From the NCBI GenBank assembly GCA_937923175.1, contig CALALB010000001.1:1-64000 (forward strand): a stretch of DNA of 64,000 nucleotides, given 5' to 3'. A program made the position numbers and the translations under genes. The stretch comes from an uncultured Chromatiaceae bacterium. Its GTDB lineage: Bacteria; Pseudomonadota; Gammaproteobacteria; Chromatiales; Chromatiaceae. The notes below the pieces were generated by a model. That model was not told where the DNA came from, did no database searches, and worked only from the letters and a program-made list of their open reading frames with translations. Positions 26,679 through 36,684 of the stretch are shown piece after piece. Within the stretch, counting starts at the first letter, position 1. The number at the start of each line of letters is the position of its first letter.

Positions 26679-27656
26679 ATGGCCGAATATCAAAATATCT
26701 TTACGGCGATTCAAGTGCGCGCGCCGGCCTATCCAGGGGTGCCGCTCCCCAAGGGTAGCCTGCCGCGACTCGGGAAGCCGGTCTTCTGGTATTGGCTCGG
26801 TAAGATCGGCGATGCCCAGATTGGTCCGATCTATCTCGGTTTTGCCGGGACCATGTCGATCATCTTTGGGTTGATCGCAATCGCGATCATCGGTCTTAAC
26901 ATGCTGGCCTCGGTGAATTGGAATGTCATCGAGTTTCTCAAGCATTTCTACTGGTTGGCCTTAGAGCCACCGGCACCCCAATATGGCTTGCATATCCCGC
27001 CGTTGTCGGAAGGTGGCTGGTGGCTGATCGCGGGGTTGTTTTTGACCCTCTCAATCCTGCTCTGGTGGGTGCGGACCTATAATCGCGCGAAGGCTCTGGG
27101 GATGGGGACGCATCTGTCCTGGGCCTTTGCGGCAGCGATCTTCTTCTATCTGGTCCTGGGCTTTATTCGTCCGGTGATGATGGGAAGCTGGGCTGAGGCC
27201 GTTCCCTTTGGCATCTTCCCGCATCTCGACTGGACGGCGGCCTTCTCGATCCGCTATGGCAACCTGTACTACAACCCCTTCCATATGCTGTCGATCGCCT
27301 TCCTGTATGGTTCGGCCCTGCTGTTTGCGATGCATGGCGGGACAATCCTGGCGGTCAGCCGGTTTGGGGGTGACCGAGAGATCGATCAGATCACCCATCG
27401 CGGTACGGCAGCCGAGCGTGCGGCCCTGTTTTGGCGGTGGACCATGGGCTTCAATGCGACCATGGAATCCATTCATCGCTGGGCATGGTGGTTTGCGGTG
27501 CTCACAGTGATCACGGCAGGCATTGGTATCCTGTTGAGCGGTACAGTGGTCGATAACTGGTATCTCTGGGCGATGAAGCATGGGATGGTCCCGCCCTATC
27601 CCGAGGTCGTCACTGCTCAGGACCCATACGCCATGACCGCGGGGGTGTCACAATGA
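26679..27656 (+). CDS. pufM: Photosynthetic reaction centre M subunit PufM
   Basis: Partner of PufL (325 aa), starting [16 protein letters not shown]. Histidines in [21 protein letters not shown] and in [10 protein letters not shown] match the special-pair/accessory BChl and iron-site ligands, and [11 protein letters not shown] is typical. The Shine-Dalgarno AAAGGAG lies 8 nt upstream. Its stop overlaps the pufC start by four bases (ATGA at 27653-27656), so the cytochrome is translationally coupled. Confidence 0.98.
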   Translation: MAEYQNIFTAIQVRAPAYPGVPLPKGSLPRLGKPVFWYWLGKIGDAQIGPIYLGFAGTMSIIFGLIAIAIIGLNMLASVNWNVIEFLKHFYWLALEPPAPQYGLHIPPLSEGGWWLIAGLFLTLSILLWWVRTYNRAKALGMGTHLSWAFAAAIFFYLVLGFIRPVMMGSWAEAVPFGIFPHLDWTAAFSIRYGNLYYNPFHMLSIAFLYGSALLFAMHGGTILAVSRFGGDREIDQITHRGTAAERAALFWRWTMGFNATMESIHRWAWWFAVLTVITAGIGILLSGTVVDNWYLWAMKHGMVPPYPEVVTAQDPYAMTAGVSQ

Positions 27657-28891
27657 AGATCGAGAAACAAATCGCGCTGCCTGTTGTCGCTGTCATCGCA
27701 TCCGTCGTGTTGCTCGGCTGCGAGCGGCCACCACCGCAAAGCACCCAGATCGGTTATCGCGGCGTGGGGATGGAGCAATATGACAATCCGCGTACGCTTG
27801 CTGCGAAACGCTGGGCAAACCGGCCGGTCGAATCGCTCCCGCCCGCGGCTGAAGGTGGTCCGATGGCAAAGGACGTTTATCAGAACGTTCAGGTCTTGAA
27901 TGACCTGACGGTTGCTGAGTTCACTCGGACCATGGTCGCCGTCACGACCTGGGTGTCGCCGAAGCAGGGTTGCAATTATTGCCATGTGCCAGGCAACTGG
28001 GCCTCCGACGACATCTATACCAAGGTCGTGTCGCGTCGGATGTTCGAGATGGTCCGTGCGGCCAACACCGACTGGAAGCAGCATGTGGCGGTCAATGGGG
28101 TAGGGGTGACTTGCTATACCTGTCACCGCGGCAATCCGGTGCCCAAATATGTCTGGGTGACGGATCCGGGTCCCAAACATCCATCGGTTGTGACCCCGAC
28201 TGGCCAAAACTATGGTTCGCCAACCGTGGCTTATACCTCCTTGCCCTATGATCCATTGACACCCTTCCTGGATCAGAGCAATGAGATCCGGATCACCGGC
28301 ACCAAGCCGTTGGCAGGGAGCAATCCGGCCTCCCTCAAGCAGGCGGAGTGGACCTTTGGCCTCATGGCATATATCTCCGATTCGCTTGGGGTCGGCTGCA
28401 ACTTCTGCCATAACACCCGGGCATTCAACGACTGGAAGCAGAGCACGCCGCAACGCGCCACTGCCTGGTATGCGATTCGGCATGTTCGCGACATCAACCA
28501 GAACTATATCTGGCCACTCAATGATGTGCTTCCGGCATCGCGCAAAGGCCCCTATGGCGATCCGATGCGGGTCGGCTGCATGACCTGCCATCAGGGTGTC
28601 AATAAGCCGCTCTTTGGCGCGCAGATGGCCAAGGACTACCCCGGCCTTTATCGGACGGCTGTTGCTGAGACGCCGGCTGAAACCCCTGCCGAAGCTGCTG
28701 CCGCTGAGGCTTCAGCCGCGGTAGAGGCAGTAGCGACCGCAGAGGCCGCTGCTCCTGCGCAGGAGGCTGCTCCTGAGGCGGCACCGGCTGAGGCACCGCC
28801 GGCTGAGGCGGCACCCGCTGAGGCGGCACCCGCTGAGGCGGCCCAGGGTGGCGAAGCGTCCTCACCTGCCCCTGTGCCTCAGCAGCTCTAA
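27653..28891 (+). CDS. pufC: Reaction-centre tetrahaem cytochrome c subunit PufC
   Basis: Periplasmic electron donor to the special pair. The N-terminal signal ends in a lipobox LLGC (Cys23), so it is a lipoprotein anchored to the membrane. Four CXXCH haem sites appear at C107NYCH, C154YTCH, C249NFCH and C309MTCH. Methionine or histidine sixth ligands are expected from the family. Residues 340-412 form an Ala/Pro/Glu-rich tail with PAEAAPAE-type repeats, an extension not needed for haem binding. Length is 412 aa. It is the last gene of the puf operon and is followed by a strong terminator. Confidence 0.97.
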   Translation: MKIEKQIALPVVAVIASVVLLGCERPPPQSTQIGYRGVGMEQYDNPRTLAAKRWANRPVESLPPAAEGGPMAKDVYQNVQVLNDLTVAEFTRTMVAVTTWVSPKQGCNYCHVPGNWASDDIYTKVVSRRMFEMVRAANTDWKQHVAVNGVGVTCYTCHRGNPVPKYVWVTDPGPKHPSVVTPTGQNYGSPTVAYTSLPYDPLTPFLDQSNEIRITGTKPLAGSNPASLKQAEWTFGLMAYISDSLGVGCNFCHNTRAFNDWKQSTPQRATAWYAIRHVRDINQNYIWPLNDVLPASRKGPYGDPMRVGCMTCHQGVNKPLFGAQMAKDYPGLYRTAVAETPAETPAEAAAAEASAAVEAVATAEAAAPAQEAAPEAAPAEAPPAEAAPAEAAPAEAAQGGEASSPAPVPQQL

Positions 28892-28999
28892 AGTATAAAG
28901 CAGCCAAGGGCAGGGACGCTCTTGGGGAATTGAGGGGTGGGGGATGTCTATGCAGCAAACTTAGGTTGCTGACTCGTGCATCAGCCGGAAGTATGCCTG

Positions 29000-29023
29000 G
29001 GGCGGGATCTTCCCGCCCTTTTT
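29000..29023 (+). terminator. Intrinsic terminator of the puf operon
   Basis: GGGCGGGA (29000-29007), loop TCT, TCCCGCCC (29011-29018), then TTTTT (29019-29023). An 8-bp GC-rich stem with a U-tract is a classic intrinsic terminator. It lies about 110 nt after the pufC stop and 8 nt before the yjbQ start. Confidence 0.9.
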
Positions 29024-29030
29024 ATGTCTT

Positions 29031-29465
29031 ATGTCCATGCAGTTTTATATCGATCAGATCCGTCTCTCTAGCCAGTCTCCCATTGAGCTCATCGATTTGA
29101 CAGCCCGGCTCAGGGATCTCTTTGCGCTTCACCCCATCCGCCAAGGCTGGATCAATCTGGCAACCGCCCATACTACTGGTTTCATTGCCATTAATGAGCG
29201 CGAACCCGAGCTTCAGCGCGACATGCTTGATTTTTTAAGGCGCATCGCCCCGCCTGGCCGAGGCTATCGGCATGATCGCAATCCGGTCGATGACCGCCCT
29301 AATACCCATGCCCATCTGATCGGTCTGTTCATGAACGCCTCCGAGACCATTCTGGTCGAGGAAGGGCGGCTGCTGCTTGGCGATTGGCAGTCGGTCTTCT
29401 TCATCGAGCTCGACGGACCCCGAGCCGAGCGGCTTATCCATGTCCAGATCGCTGGTATTACCTAA
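29031..29465 (+). CDS. yjbQ: YjbQ family protein (UPF0047)
   Basis: A 144-aa member of the small trimeric YjbQ/UPF0047 family. Family marks are TAHTTGFIAINE (His cluster), DRPNTHAHLIGLFMNAS and LLLGDWQSVFFIELDGPR. Members have been reported to have weak thiamine-phosphate synthase activity. The main role is unknown. The start is at 29031, or Met3 at 29037. It lies directly behind the puf terminator, so it must have its own promoter or depend on read-through. Confidence 0.88.
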   Translation: MSMQFYIDQIRLSSQSPIELIDLTARLRDLFALHPIRQGWINLATAHTTGFIAINEREPELQRDMLDFLRRIAPPGRGYRHDRNPVDDRPNTHAHLIGLFMNASETILVEEGRLLLGDWQSVFFIELDGPRAERLIHVQIAGIT

Positions 29466-29492
29466 CCCCTTGCCGGATAATCGCCATTCATG

Positions 29493-29538
29493 GAGATCCC
29501 CGCAAGGAAAACCGCGCCTTCGGTCGCGGGGGAATCTC
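29493..29538 (+). promoter_or_regulatory. Structured RNA element upstream of the RLP gene
   Basis: GAGATCCCCGC (29493-29503) can pair with GCGGGG..ATCTC (29526-29538, with a two-base bulge). A small inner ACCG...CGGT stem lies between the arms. It sits in the 278-nt gap between yjbQ and the RuBisCO-like gene, which otherwise has no supported gene. It may be a leader element or a terminator without a U-tract. Confidence 0.4.
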
Positions 29539-29743
29539 GAGCATGTTGTCACCAACCGCAATTGTGTCTATGGTCTGCGGGCGCACAGCGATTTGACTGC
29601 AAGTCGGAACCTTGGATGGGCGGAACTGCCGTTTCGCCCAGGGCGGTTGTCAATACGCCTGATGTCAGGGAGGAGCAGGGGCTTGTCCGACGATAAGGCC
29701 TGCGAGTTCGGTCGCGGGTTATTGACCTCAGCAGGTTGAGCCG

Positions 29744-31090
29744 ATGGAGACATTCGACTGGGCCGGTTTTTTTGCAGATGGGTTTGATCTCGATCGAGAG
29801 GCATATCTATTCCTTGATTACTACATCGAATGCAGCGGCGATCCCAGGATTGCAGCCGCCCATTTCTGCGCCGAACAATCCACCGCTCAATGGCGACGGG
29901 TCGGATATGACGAGGACCTACGGCCGCGGTTCGGGGCGCGGGTCATCGATCTTGAGGTCCTCCGAGAGCTTCCCAGTTTTAGCTATGGGTTGAGCCCAGC
30001 GGCCGAGGGTCCTATCAACGCCTGCCGGCTGCGTATCGCCCATCCGCATGGCAATTTCGGCCCGCGTTTGCCAAATCTCTTAAGCGCTATCTGCGGCGAG
30101 GGGACCTTTTTTGCCCCTGGGATTCCGGTCGTTAAGCTACTCGATATCGCCTTTCCCAATTCCTATCTGTCTGCTTTTGAAGGCCCGCAGTTTGGGGTCG
30201 AGGGGCTGCGCGCGTGTCTGAGGGTCTATGAACGGCCGATCCTGTTTGGCGTCATCAAACCCAATATCGGTCTGCCTCCCGAGGCATTCAGCGCCCTCGG
30301 CTATGAGGGCTGGGTCGGCGGGCTTGATATCGCCAAGGACGACGAGATGCTCGCGGATACCCCTTGGTGCCCCCTTGCTCGCCGGGCTGAGCTTTTGGGT
30401 GAGGCACGCCGACATGCCGAGGCATCGACCGGTATGCCTAAGATCTATCTGGCCAATATCACCGATGAGGTGGACCTTCTGATTGATCTTCACGACCTAG
30501 CGGTAGCCCGGGGTGCCAATGCCTTATTGCTTAATGCCTTGCCGGTGGGACTCAGCGGGGTGCGGCTGCTGCGCAAGCATGCCGAGGTCCCCTTGGTCGC
30601 CCATTTCCCGCTAATCGCCGCATTGAGCCGATTGGCCCATTTCGGCATCCATACCCGGGTCATCACCAAGCTCCAGCGTCTGGCAGGCTTTGACGCCATC
30701 ATCATGCCGGGCTTTGGAAGACGCATGCAGATGACCGACGACGAGGTGTTATCTTGCGTGCGCGCCTGTCTTGAACCCATGGGCCCAATTAAACCAAGCC
30801 TGCCAGTACCTGGCGGCAGCGACTGGGCAGGGACCTTGCCATCCCTCTATGAGAAACTCGGTACGGTCGATTTCGGTTTTGTGCCTGGGCGCGGGGTCTT
30901 TGGGCATCCCCAGGGGCCACGCGCCGGTGCTGCAAGCATTCGCCAGGCCTGGGAGGCGATCGTTTCGGGTAAAGGCTTAGAGGAGTACGCCTTGGGTCAT
31001 CCCGAGCTTGCTGTAGCCCTCGCTGCCTTTGGCAAACGCACCGCCCAGACTCCCGTACCTGAAGCGCCCTTGACCGGAGCTGTGTCTTGA
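29744..31090 (+). CDS. RuBisCO-like protein (form IV, photo type)
   Basis: A 448-aa member of the RuBisCO superfamily lacking carboxylase features. It keeps Lys172 (GVIKPNIGL, equivalent to the catalytic Lys of IIKPKLGL) and the carbamylation-site region [10 protein letters not shown] (Lys198, Asp199, Asp200). The loop-6 region, however, reads [18 protein letters not shown] rather than the GxVxGKLEG of true RuBisCO, so the loop-6 Lys is absent. This fits the form IV-photo RLPs of Chlorobaculum and Allochromatium, linked to sulfur metabolism and oxidative stress. It overlaps idi by four bases (TTGA). Confidence 0.9.
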   Translation: METFDWAGFFADGFDLDREAYLFLDYYIECSGDPRIAAAHFCAEQSTAQWRRVGYDEDLRPRFGARVIDLEVLRELPSFSYGLSPAAEGPINACRLRIAHPHGNFGPRLPNLLSAICGEGTFFAPGIPVVKLLDIAFPNSYLSAFEGPQFGVEGLRACLRVYERPILFGVIKPNIGLPPEAFSALGYEGWVGGLDIAKDDEMLADTPWCPLARRAELLGEARRHAEASTGMPKIYLANITDEVDLLIDLHDLAVARGANALLLNALPVGLSGVRLLRKHAEVPLVAHFPLIAALSRLAHFGIHTRVITKLQRLAGFDAIIMPGFGRRMQMTDDEVLSCVRACLEPMGPIKPSLPVPGGSDWAGTLPSLYEKLGTVDFGFVPGRGVFGHPQGPRAGAASIRQAWEAIVSGKGLEEYALGHPELAVALAAFGKRTAQTPVPEAPLTGAVS

Positions 31091-31659
31091 GCGCTGAGAT
31101 CTTGCCCCCCCTATCCGATGAGGCGCGGGCCCGTGTTGCCCAGCGCGACGCCCAAGAGCAGGTGATCCTGGTCGATGAACGGGACCAGGCCATTGGGATT
31201 GGAGGCAAGCTTGAGGCCCATCGGCTTGGGCAGCTCCATCGTGCCTTCTCGATCCTGATCTTCAATCGAAGAGGCGAGCTATTGCTCCAGCGCCGGGCCG
31301 CGGTCAAATATCATTTCGGCTGTCTGTGGTCGAATACCTGTTGCGGGCATCCCCGCCCCGGTGAGCCGACCGAGGACGCAGCCAGGCGCAGGCTTGATGA
31401 GGAATTTGGCCTACAGGTTGGGCTCAGGGAACGGATGCGATTGATCTATCGGGCCGAGGATCCGGCAAGTGGCCTGATCGAGCATGAATATCTCCATGTC
31501 TTTCAGGGTCTCTGCGCCGATCCACCGCGGCCCGATCCAGCCGAGATCGGCGCCTGGCGAATGCTTGCGCCTACCCAGATCCAACGGGCGCTGAGGCTGC
31601 ATCCCGAATGGTTTACCCCCTGGTTTAGATTGCTCGCCGACCGGCTGCTGTTTTCCTAG
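31087..31659 (+). CDS. idi: Isopentenyl-diphosphate delta-isomerase, type 1
   Basis: Interconverts IPP and DMAPP, the isoprenoid precursors for carotenoids and the BChl tail. Nudix fold with catalytic Cys in [12 protein letters not shown], the Nudix-like RRLDEEFG, and catalytic Glu in IEHEYLHVF. The start is a TTG at 31087, inside the RLP stop (TTGA overlap), indicating translational coupling. Length of 190 aa is normal. Its place next to the photosynthesis cluster supports a role in pigment supply. Confidence 0.93.
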   Translation: MSAEILPPLSDEARARVAQRDAQEQVILVDERDQAIGIGGKLEAHRLGQLHRAFSILIFNRRGELLLQRRAAVKYHFGCLWSNTCCGHPRPGEPTEDAARRRLDEEFGLQVGLRERMRLIYRAEDPASGLIEHEYLHVFQGLCADPPRPDPAEIGAWRMLAPTQIQRALRLHPEWFTPWFRLLADRLLFS

Positions 31660-31737
31660 CGCTGACCGGCCTTGAACGCCGCTTGGGTATTACCCAAATC
31701 ACCTTTCCAGGATGCTTTCCAGCAAGGCCCTTTAGAG

Positions 31738-32751
31738 ATGCCCGATCGATTGCAAGCGCCATCGCGCGCAACCCCAAAGACCCATCAACGCGGACGAGAG
31801 AAGGTGGCCCCTGTCCTCGACAGGGAGGGGGTAGGGGGAGTGGCCGCGCCCTTGCCAACTGTCCAGGCCATGCCCAAGCCAGGATGGATCCGCGTCCGCG
31901 CCGCGCTTGGTCCGCATGTGGTCCGCATGAAGTCGCTACTGCGCGCCCAGGGTCTTGCCACTGTCTGCGAGGAGGCCCAATGCCCAAACCTCGGCGAGTG
32001 TTTTCAGCAAGGCACGGCTACCTTCATGATCCTGGGCGACCGCTGCACCCGCCGCTGCCCGTTTTGCGACGTTGCCCATGGGCGGCCTGTACCGCCTGAC
32101 CCTGAGGAACCTGAGCATTTGGCCGAATCGATCGCCCATTTGGGTCTGCGCTATGTGGTGCTCACCTCGGTCAACCGAGATGATCTCCGCGATGGCGGAG
32201 CGGGGCATTTTGCGGCATGCGTGCGCGCTATCCGCGCCCGCACCCCCGGGGTTAAGATCGAATGTCTAGTGCCAGACTTTCGCGGGCGCGAGAACAGTGC
32301 GCTGAATCAATTGGGCGGCGATGCCCTGCCTGATGTCTTTAACCATAATCTCGAAAGCGTCCCGCGTCTCTATTCCCTGGTACGCCCGGGTGCCGATTAT
32401 CAAGGCTCATTGCGTTTGCTTGCGGCATTCAAGGCGCGCCACCCCCAGGTTCCGACCAAGTCTGGGCTCATGCTCGGTTTGGGTGAGACCTGGGAGGAGC
32501 TGATCGGGGTGCTGCGGGATCTATGCGCCCATGGCTGTACCATGCTGACGCTTGGCCAGTATCTGCAACCCTCACCGGCCCATCTGCCGGTCCAGCGCTA
32601 TTGGACGCCGGATGAGTTTCGCGAGCTTCGCCAGATCGCCGAGGGGATGGGGTTTGTAAGCGTCGCGAGCGGTCCCCTGATCCGCTCGTCTTATCAGGCC
32701 GAGCAGCAGGCCCGAGGGATCTTAGCGGGCCGGGCCATGAGATCCCGCTAG
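31738..32751 (+). CDS. lipA: Lipoyl synthase LipA
   Basis: Radical SAM enzyme inserting two sulfurs into octanoyl groups of lipoyl domains. The auxiliary cluster motif is [12 protein letters not shown] (CX4CX5C), the radical SAM cluster is CTRRCPFC (CX3CX2C), and the C-terminal RSSY motif is present. The start at 31738 (MPDRLQAPS) is favoured; the frame is open from 31672 and another Met occurs at 31870. Length is 337 aa. The last 30 bp overlap the convergent murU gene. Confidence 0.96.
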   Translation: MPDRLQAPSRATPKTHQRGREKVAPVLDREGVGGVAAPLPTVQAMPKPGWIRVRAALGPHVVRMKSLLRAQGLATVCEEAQCPNLGECFQQGTATFMILGDRCTRRCPFCDVAHGRPVPPDPEEPEHLAESIAHLGLRYVVLTSVNRDDLRDGGAGHFAACVRAIRARTPGVKIECLVPDFRGRENSALNQLGGDALPDVFNHNLESVPRLYSLVRPGADYQGSLRLLAAFKARHPQVPTKSGLMLGLGETWEELIGVLRDLCAHGCTMLTLGQYLQPSPAHLPVQRYWTPDEFRELRQIAEGMGFVSVASGPLIRSSYQAEQQARGILAGRAMRSR

Positions 32752-33399
32752 GTATTGGTTGAGCGCTGCCAGCCGCTCGGGTGTACCGATGTCAAACCAT
32801 CGCCCGCGATGATGCTGGCCGCTGACCTTGCCCTGGTCAGCTGCCCTGCGCAACAGGGGGGCGAGCGGAAAGATACCGGGCGCGCAGCCTGCAAACAGCT
32901 CGGGCCGGTAAATCCCGATGCCGGCGAAGGTCAAACGCGGTTCACCCTGGTTGGATACACGCCCTGCCTGCAGGGCAAAATCGCCTTGCGGATGATGGGG
33001 CGGACGATCGACCAAGACCAGATGGGCAAGGTCATCTGGCTCAATGGCGAGTTCTGCAAGGTCCAGGTCGCACCAAATATCGCCGTTGATGACCAAAAAG
33101 GGTCCAGGTCCGAGCCAACCCAGGGCCTGGTAGATCCCGCCGCCGGTCTCTAGGGCTGGATTCTCTGGTGAATACTGGATCTGAACCCCAAATTGGGCGC
33201 CATTCCCCAAGGCTGCCTCGATCATCCAACCCAGATAAGCCCGGTTGATCACGATCGATCGGATGCCAGCCTGGGCAAGGCGTTCGAGGTGATACTGGAT
33301 CAGCGGTTTACCGCCGACCTCAACCAAGGGTTTGGGAAGATCATCGGTCAGCGGGCGCAGGCGCTCGCCGCGCCCAGCGGCTAGGATCATCGCCTTCAT
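32722..33399 (-). CDS. murU: N-acetylmuramate-1-phosphate uridylyltransferase (MurU-like)
   Basis: Nucleotidyltransferase of 225 aa. The signature [24 protein letters not shown] carries the conserved GxGxRxxPxT pattern and Lys. It also has [10 protein letters not shown] (metal Asp) and [10 protein letters not shown]. This subgroup of gammaproteobacteria uses the enzyme in cell-wall sugar recycling (MurU with AmgK). AmgK is not in the window, so a mannose-1-phosphate guanylyltransferase-like role cannot be excluded. It overlaps sulP by ATGA, at a 16-bp duplication. Confidence 0.82.
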   Translation of the reverse strand: MKAMILAAGRGERLRPLTDDLPKPLVEVGGKPLIQYHLERLAQAGIRSIVINRAYLGWMIEAALGNGAQFGVQIQYSPENPALETGGGIYQALGWLGPGPFLVINGDIWCDLDLAELAIEPDDLAHLVLVDRPPHHPQGDFALQAGRVSNQGEPRLTFAGIGIYRPELFAGCAPGIFPLAPLLRRAADQGKVSGQHHRGRWFDIGTPERLAALNQYLAGSHGPAR

Positions 33400-33420
33400 C
33401 TTGAATCGCCTTCATCTTGA
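33389..33420. repeat. Perfect 16-bp tandem duplication at the sulP-murU junction
   Basis: Two identical units, atcgccttcatcttga, at 33389-33404 and 33405-33420. On the minus strand they carry the sequence around the murU start and the sulP stop, so the sulP C-terminus and the murU initiation context are duplicated. Since 16 is not a multiple of three, the duplication changed the sulP reading end. Confidence 0.9.
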
Positions 33421-35264
33421 GCAGCGCCTGCCGGCACAGAGCGGGAACCCAAATCTGAGTGACATTCGCTAAAGATCCGCTGAGTGCAGCTTCTGCAGAT
33501 CCCTTTGTCGAGCTTTTGATAGATGGCACGGATCGCCGCAGTCTTGGACTGAAAGATATTGCGTGCTGCGCTGTCCTCTAGATAGCCGAACTGGTCGAGC
33601 GATTCCCACAGACCCTGTTTGACATTGATGAGATAAAGCCCGCCCCCAGCCATCCGCCGGCGCTCAGATTCAGCGACCAGGGTTTGGCCACCCTGGAGAT
33701 CGACGAAATTGATCCCATTGGCGATCAGCGCCAGATGTCTTTGTTCGGGATGGGTCGCACGCAGCCAATCGAAATACTGCTCGACATGCGCCACCGACCC
33801 GAAAAACAGTGAACCATCGATGCGGACAAAGCGAAGCTGCGGGCACTGGGTGATCTCAGGGTCGCTCGAGAAGGCCTGCTTGGGTAGGCGCGGATCAGGG
33901 GCAAGGGTCACGATGCGCGGTTTGGAGGTGCGTTCGAGATAGAGCACCAAGGACAGAAGCACCCCGGCAAAGATCGCAAATTCAAGCTCCAGGAACAGGG
34001 CTGCACAAAAGGTCACTGCCAAGACCGCGCTCTCGCGCCTAGATGAATGCAGGATATGGCGGATCTCGTCGAAATCGATCAGACCCCAGGCCACTAGAAA
34101 CAACACGCCAGCCATGGCCGCCTTGGGTAGATAACCCGCATAGGGGGCGATCAAGAGCACGATCGCCATCAAAAATAAGGCGGCAAAGATGGCTGCCAGG
34201 GGGGTACGGGCCCCTGACTCATAGTTGACCCCGCTGCGGTTGAATGAGCCTGTTGCGACATAGCCCGAAAAGAATGATCCGGCGATATTAGAGAGACCCT
34301 GGGCGATGAATTCCTGATTGCCGTCGATGCGATATCCCCCCCGCGCGGCCAAGGCTCGGGCGATCGAGACCGCCTCGGTGAGGGCAAAGAGGGTCACTGC
34401 CAGGGCCGCTGGCGCCAGCTCGCGGATATGATCCAGGGTAAGCGCGGGTGCAGATAAGGGGGGAAGCTGGGCGGGGAGGGCACCGACAGCGGCAATCCGG
34501 ATCGTCTCCGGACCAAGCCAGTGGTTGAGCCCCAAGGCCACCAGGCTCCCGCCGAGGATTGCGATGATCATATAAGGGATGCGCGGCAGCCAGCGCCGAC
34601 AGGCGATCCCTATCCCCAGGGTCGTTAAACCTACCAGGGTTGCTGCCGGGTTGAGGCTCGGCAGATGCAAGATAAACTGCCAGAGGAGCTCATGGAGATG
34701 GCCGCTGGCATCCATCTCGATCCCGAAGAAATGTTTGAGCTGTTTGGCGGCGATCAGAACTGCCGCCCCAGCGGTAAAGCCCACCACGACCGAATGCGAG
34801 ATGAAATTGACCAGCGCCCCTAGCCGGGCCAGACCCAAGGCAAGCTCGATCAGCCCAACCATGAAGGTCAGGGTCAGGGCGAGCGCGACATAATCTGGGC
34901 TTCCAGGGGCAGCGAGCGGCGCAAGCGCCGAAAACAAGACTACGGATGCAGCAGTGGTGGGCCCAGAGACCAGGTGACGCGATGAGCCAAACCAGGCGGC
35001 CACAATCGCTGGGATCATCCCGGCATAGAGCCCATATTCGGGCGGCATACCGGCGATGGTGGCAAAGGCCACCCCTTGCGGCAGAACGACGATGGCGCCG
35101 GTCAAACCGGCGATGAGATCGGCACGCAGGTCTCGCCCACTCACCTGGGGCAGCCAGGTTTGATAGTGCCTTGTCCAGGACCAGTCGAGCGAGTGCAGGG
35201 TGCGGCCCAGGGTCTGCAAAGGTTTAGCGCGCAGGTCTTGGTAAAACGCTCGTAATCTGGGCAT
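33396..35264 (-). CDS. SulP family anion permease with STAS domain
   Basis: A 622-aa membrane transporter of the SLC26/SulP family. The SulP core has about 11-14 helices starting after residue 50; patterns are LPQGVAFATIAGMPPEYGLYAGMIPAIVAAWFGSSRHL (given in part) and NIAGSFFSGYVATGSFNRSGVNYESGARTPLA. A C-terminal STAS domain (about 440-550) contains FVDLQGGQTL. Substrates may be sulfate, bicarbonate or other anions and cannot be fixed from sequence. The very C-terminus carries a CRSCTQ...SEC cysteine cluster. The gene shares an ATGA overlap with murU. Confidence 0.9.
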   Translation of the reverse strand: MPRLRAFYQDLRAKPLQTLGRTLHSLDWSWTRHYQTWLPQVSGRDLRADLIAGLTGAIVVLPQGVAFATIAGMPPEYGLYAGMIPAIVAAWFGSSRHLVSGPTTAASVVLFSALAPLAAPGSPDYVALALTLTFMVGLIELALGLARLGALVNFISHSVVVGFTAGAAVLIAAKQLKHFFGIEMDASGHLHELLWQFILHLPSLNPAATLVGLTTLGIGIACRRWLPRIPYMIIAILGGSLVALGLNHWLGPETIRIAAVGALPAQLPPLSAPALTLDHIRELAPAALAVTLFALTEAVSIARALAARGGYRIDGNQEFIAQGLSNIAGSFFSGYVATGSFNRSGVNYESGARTPLAAIFAALFLMAIVLLIAPYAGYLPKAAMAGVLFLVAWGLIDFDEIRHILHSSRRESAVLAVTFCAALFLELEFAIFAGVLLSLVLYLERTSKPRIVTLAPDPRLPKQAFSSDPEITQCPQLRFVRIDGSLFFGSVAHVEQYFDWLRATHPEQRHLALIANGINFVDLQGGQTLVAESERRRMAGGGLYLINVKQGLWESLDQFGYLEDSAARNIFQSKTAAIRAIYQKLDKGICRSCTQRIFSECHSDLGSRSVPAGAAQDEGDSR

Positions 35265-35330
35265 GGACAGAGTGTTTTTAGGGTTAATACAGTAAGCCTG
35301 CGGGTGTGGGTTGGCTTGGGATCTCGCGGT

Positions 35331-36221
35331 TTAAAGACCTGCTGAGGTCAGCCGCTGCTCAGCCTCGCGATATTTAGCAGCGGTGCGGGCGATGATCTCT
35401 GCAGGGAGCTGGGGGGCGGGGGGGCGCTTGTCCCAGCCGATGGACTCCAGATGATCGCGCACGAATTGCTTATCGAAGCTCGGCGGGCTTATGCCGATCC
35501 GATGTTGATCCGCTGGCCAGAAGCGCGATGAGTCTGGGGTTAGGATCTCATCGATCAGATACAGGCGTCCGGCCCTATCCAGACCGAACTCAAACTTGGT
35601 GTCTGCAATGAGGATCCCCCGTCTGAGCGCATACTCGGCGCAGCGCTTATAGATGGCGAGGCTGAGATCGCGTATCTCCTGGGCGAGTTTAGAACCCAAT
35701 AGCCGGATCACCTCGTCAAAGGGGATGTTTGCGTCATGGGTGCCCGCTGCGGCCTTGGTTGAAGGGGTAAAGATTGGCTCAGGCAGGCGTTCAGCCAGCT
35801 GTAAACCTGCCGGCAGGGCGATGCCGCAGACTGCGCCTGTTGCCTGATAGTCCTGCCAACCGGAGCCGATCAGATAGCCGCGCACGATCGCCTCGACTGG
35901 CAGGGGTTTGAGGCGCCGCACGACCAGGGCGCGGTCACCGAGCTCAGCCAACAGGTTGGGGTCTTGGATGACGGCGGAGACTGGGATCTCGCTGAGATGA
36001 TTAAGGACCAGATCCTGGGTTTGCCCAAACCAAAAGCGCGACAGGCGGGTTAGGACCTCACCTTTGCCGGGGATGGGCTGGGGCAGGACCACATCGAATG
36101 CCGAAAGGCGATCGGTGGTGACAAAGAGCAGGTGCTCGTCATCGATCCAATAGAGATCGCGGACCTTGCCGCGTCCGATTAATTTAAGGCCGGGTAGATT
36201 GGAATGATAAAGTGCAGGCAT
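35331..36221 (-). CDS. purC: Phosphoribosylaminoimidazole-succinocarboxamide synthase PurC
   Basis: ATP-dependent SAICAR synthetase of purine biosynthesis (296 aa). Recognised by [25 protein letters not shown] (N-terminal part) and the SAICAR signatures [19 protein letters not shown] and [11 protein letters not shown]. Monocistronic as far as seen, divergent from ridA across a 71-bp gap. The start at 36221 is the only sensible Met. Confidence 0.96.
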   Translation of the reverse strand: MPALYHSNLPGLKLIGRGKVRDLYWIDDEHLLFVTTDRLSAFDVVLPQPIPGKGEVLTRLSRFWFGQTQDLVLNHLSEIPVSAVIQDPNLLAELGDRALVVRRLKPLPVEAIVRGYLIGSGWQDYQATGAVCGIALPAGLQLAERLPEPIFTPSTKAAAGTHDANIPFDEVIRLLGSKLAQEIRDLSLAIYKRCAEYALRRGILIADTKFEFGLDRAGRLYLIDEILTPDSSRFWPADQHRIGISPPSFDKQFVRDHLESIGWDKRPPAPQLPAEIIARTAAKYREAEQRLTSAGL

Positions 36222-36292
36222 GATGGGTTGATCTAGTCATCAGCGGGCTGAGATTATAACGGTTTATTATGGTTTTGCTTGCGCCCTTGGCC

Positions 36293-36673
36293 ATGAAACA
36301 GATTCTCTGCACTGATCAAGCCCCGCGCGCTATCGGCACCTATTCCCAGGCGGTGCGCGTCGGCAATACTGTATATCTCTCAGGTCAGATCCCGCTGGTC
36401 CCAGAGACCATGGAGTTGATTGCAGGCGATATGGCCGCCCAGATCAGGCGGGTCTTTGATAACCTACGCGCGCTGGCCCGAGCAGCTGGGGGGGATCTCC
36501 AGGATATCGTCAAGCTCAATGTCTTTCTGGTGGATCTCGGCGATTTTGCCTTAGTCAATCAGATCATGGCTGAGTATTTTCAAGAACCCTATCCGGCCCG
36601 GGCGGCGGTTGGGGTGGCGGCGCTGCCGCGCGGGGCGCGCGTCGAGATGGATGCCATCCTGGTGTTGGAATAA
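36293..36673 (+). CDS. ridA: RidA family reactive imine/enamine deaminase
   Basis: A 126-aa protein that hydrolyses reactive 2-aminoacrylate and other enamine intermediates from PLP enzymes. Family marks: [32 protein letters not shown], and the C-terminal [23 protein letters not shown] with the conserved Arg and Glu. I start at 36293 (MKQILCTDQ); an upstream in-frame start at 36269 adds eight non-conserved residues. It is followed at 11 bp by mltB. Confidence 0.95.
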   Translation: MKQILCTDQAPRAIGTYSQAVRVGNTVYLSGQIPLVPETMELIAGDMAAQIRRVFDNLRALARAAGGDLQDIVKLNVFLVDLGDFALVNQIMAEYFQEPYPARAAVGVAALPRGARVEMDAILVLE

Positions 36674-36684
36674 GGCATGTCTGG

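Noticed and set aside
27617-28591. Open frame of 324 codons on the minus strand
   Set aside because: Antisense to pufC, which has four haem motifs and a lipobox; the shadow protein shows no family features.
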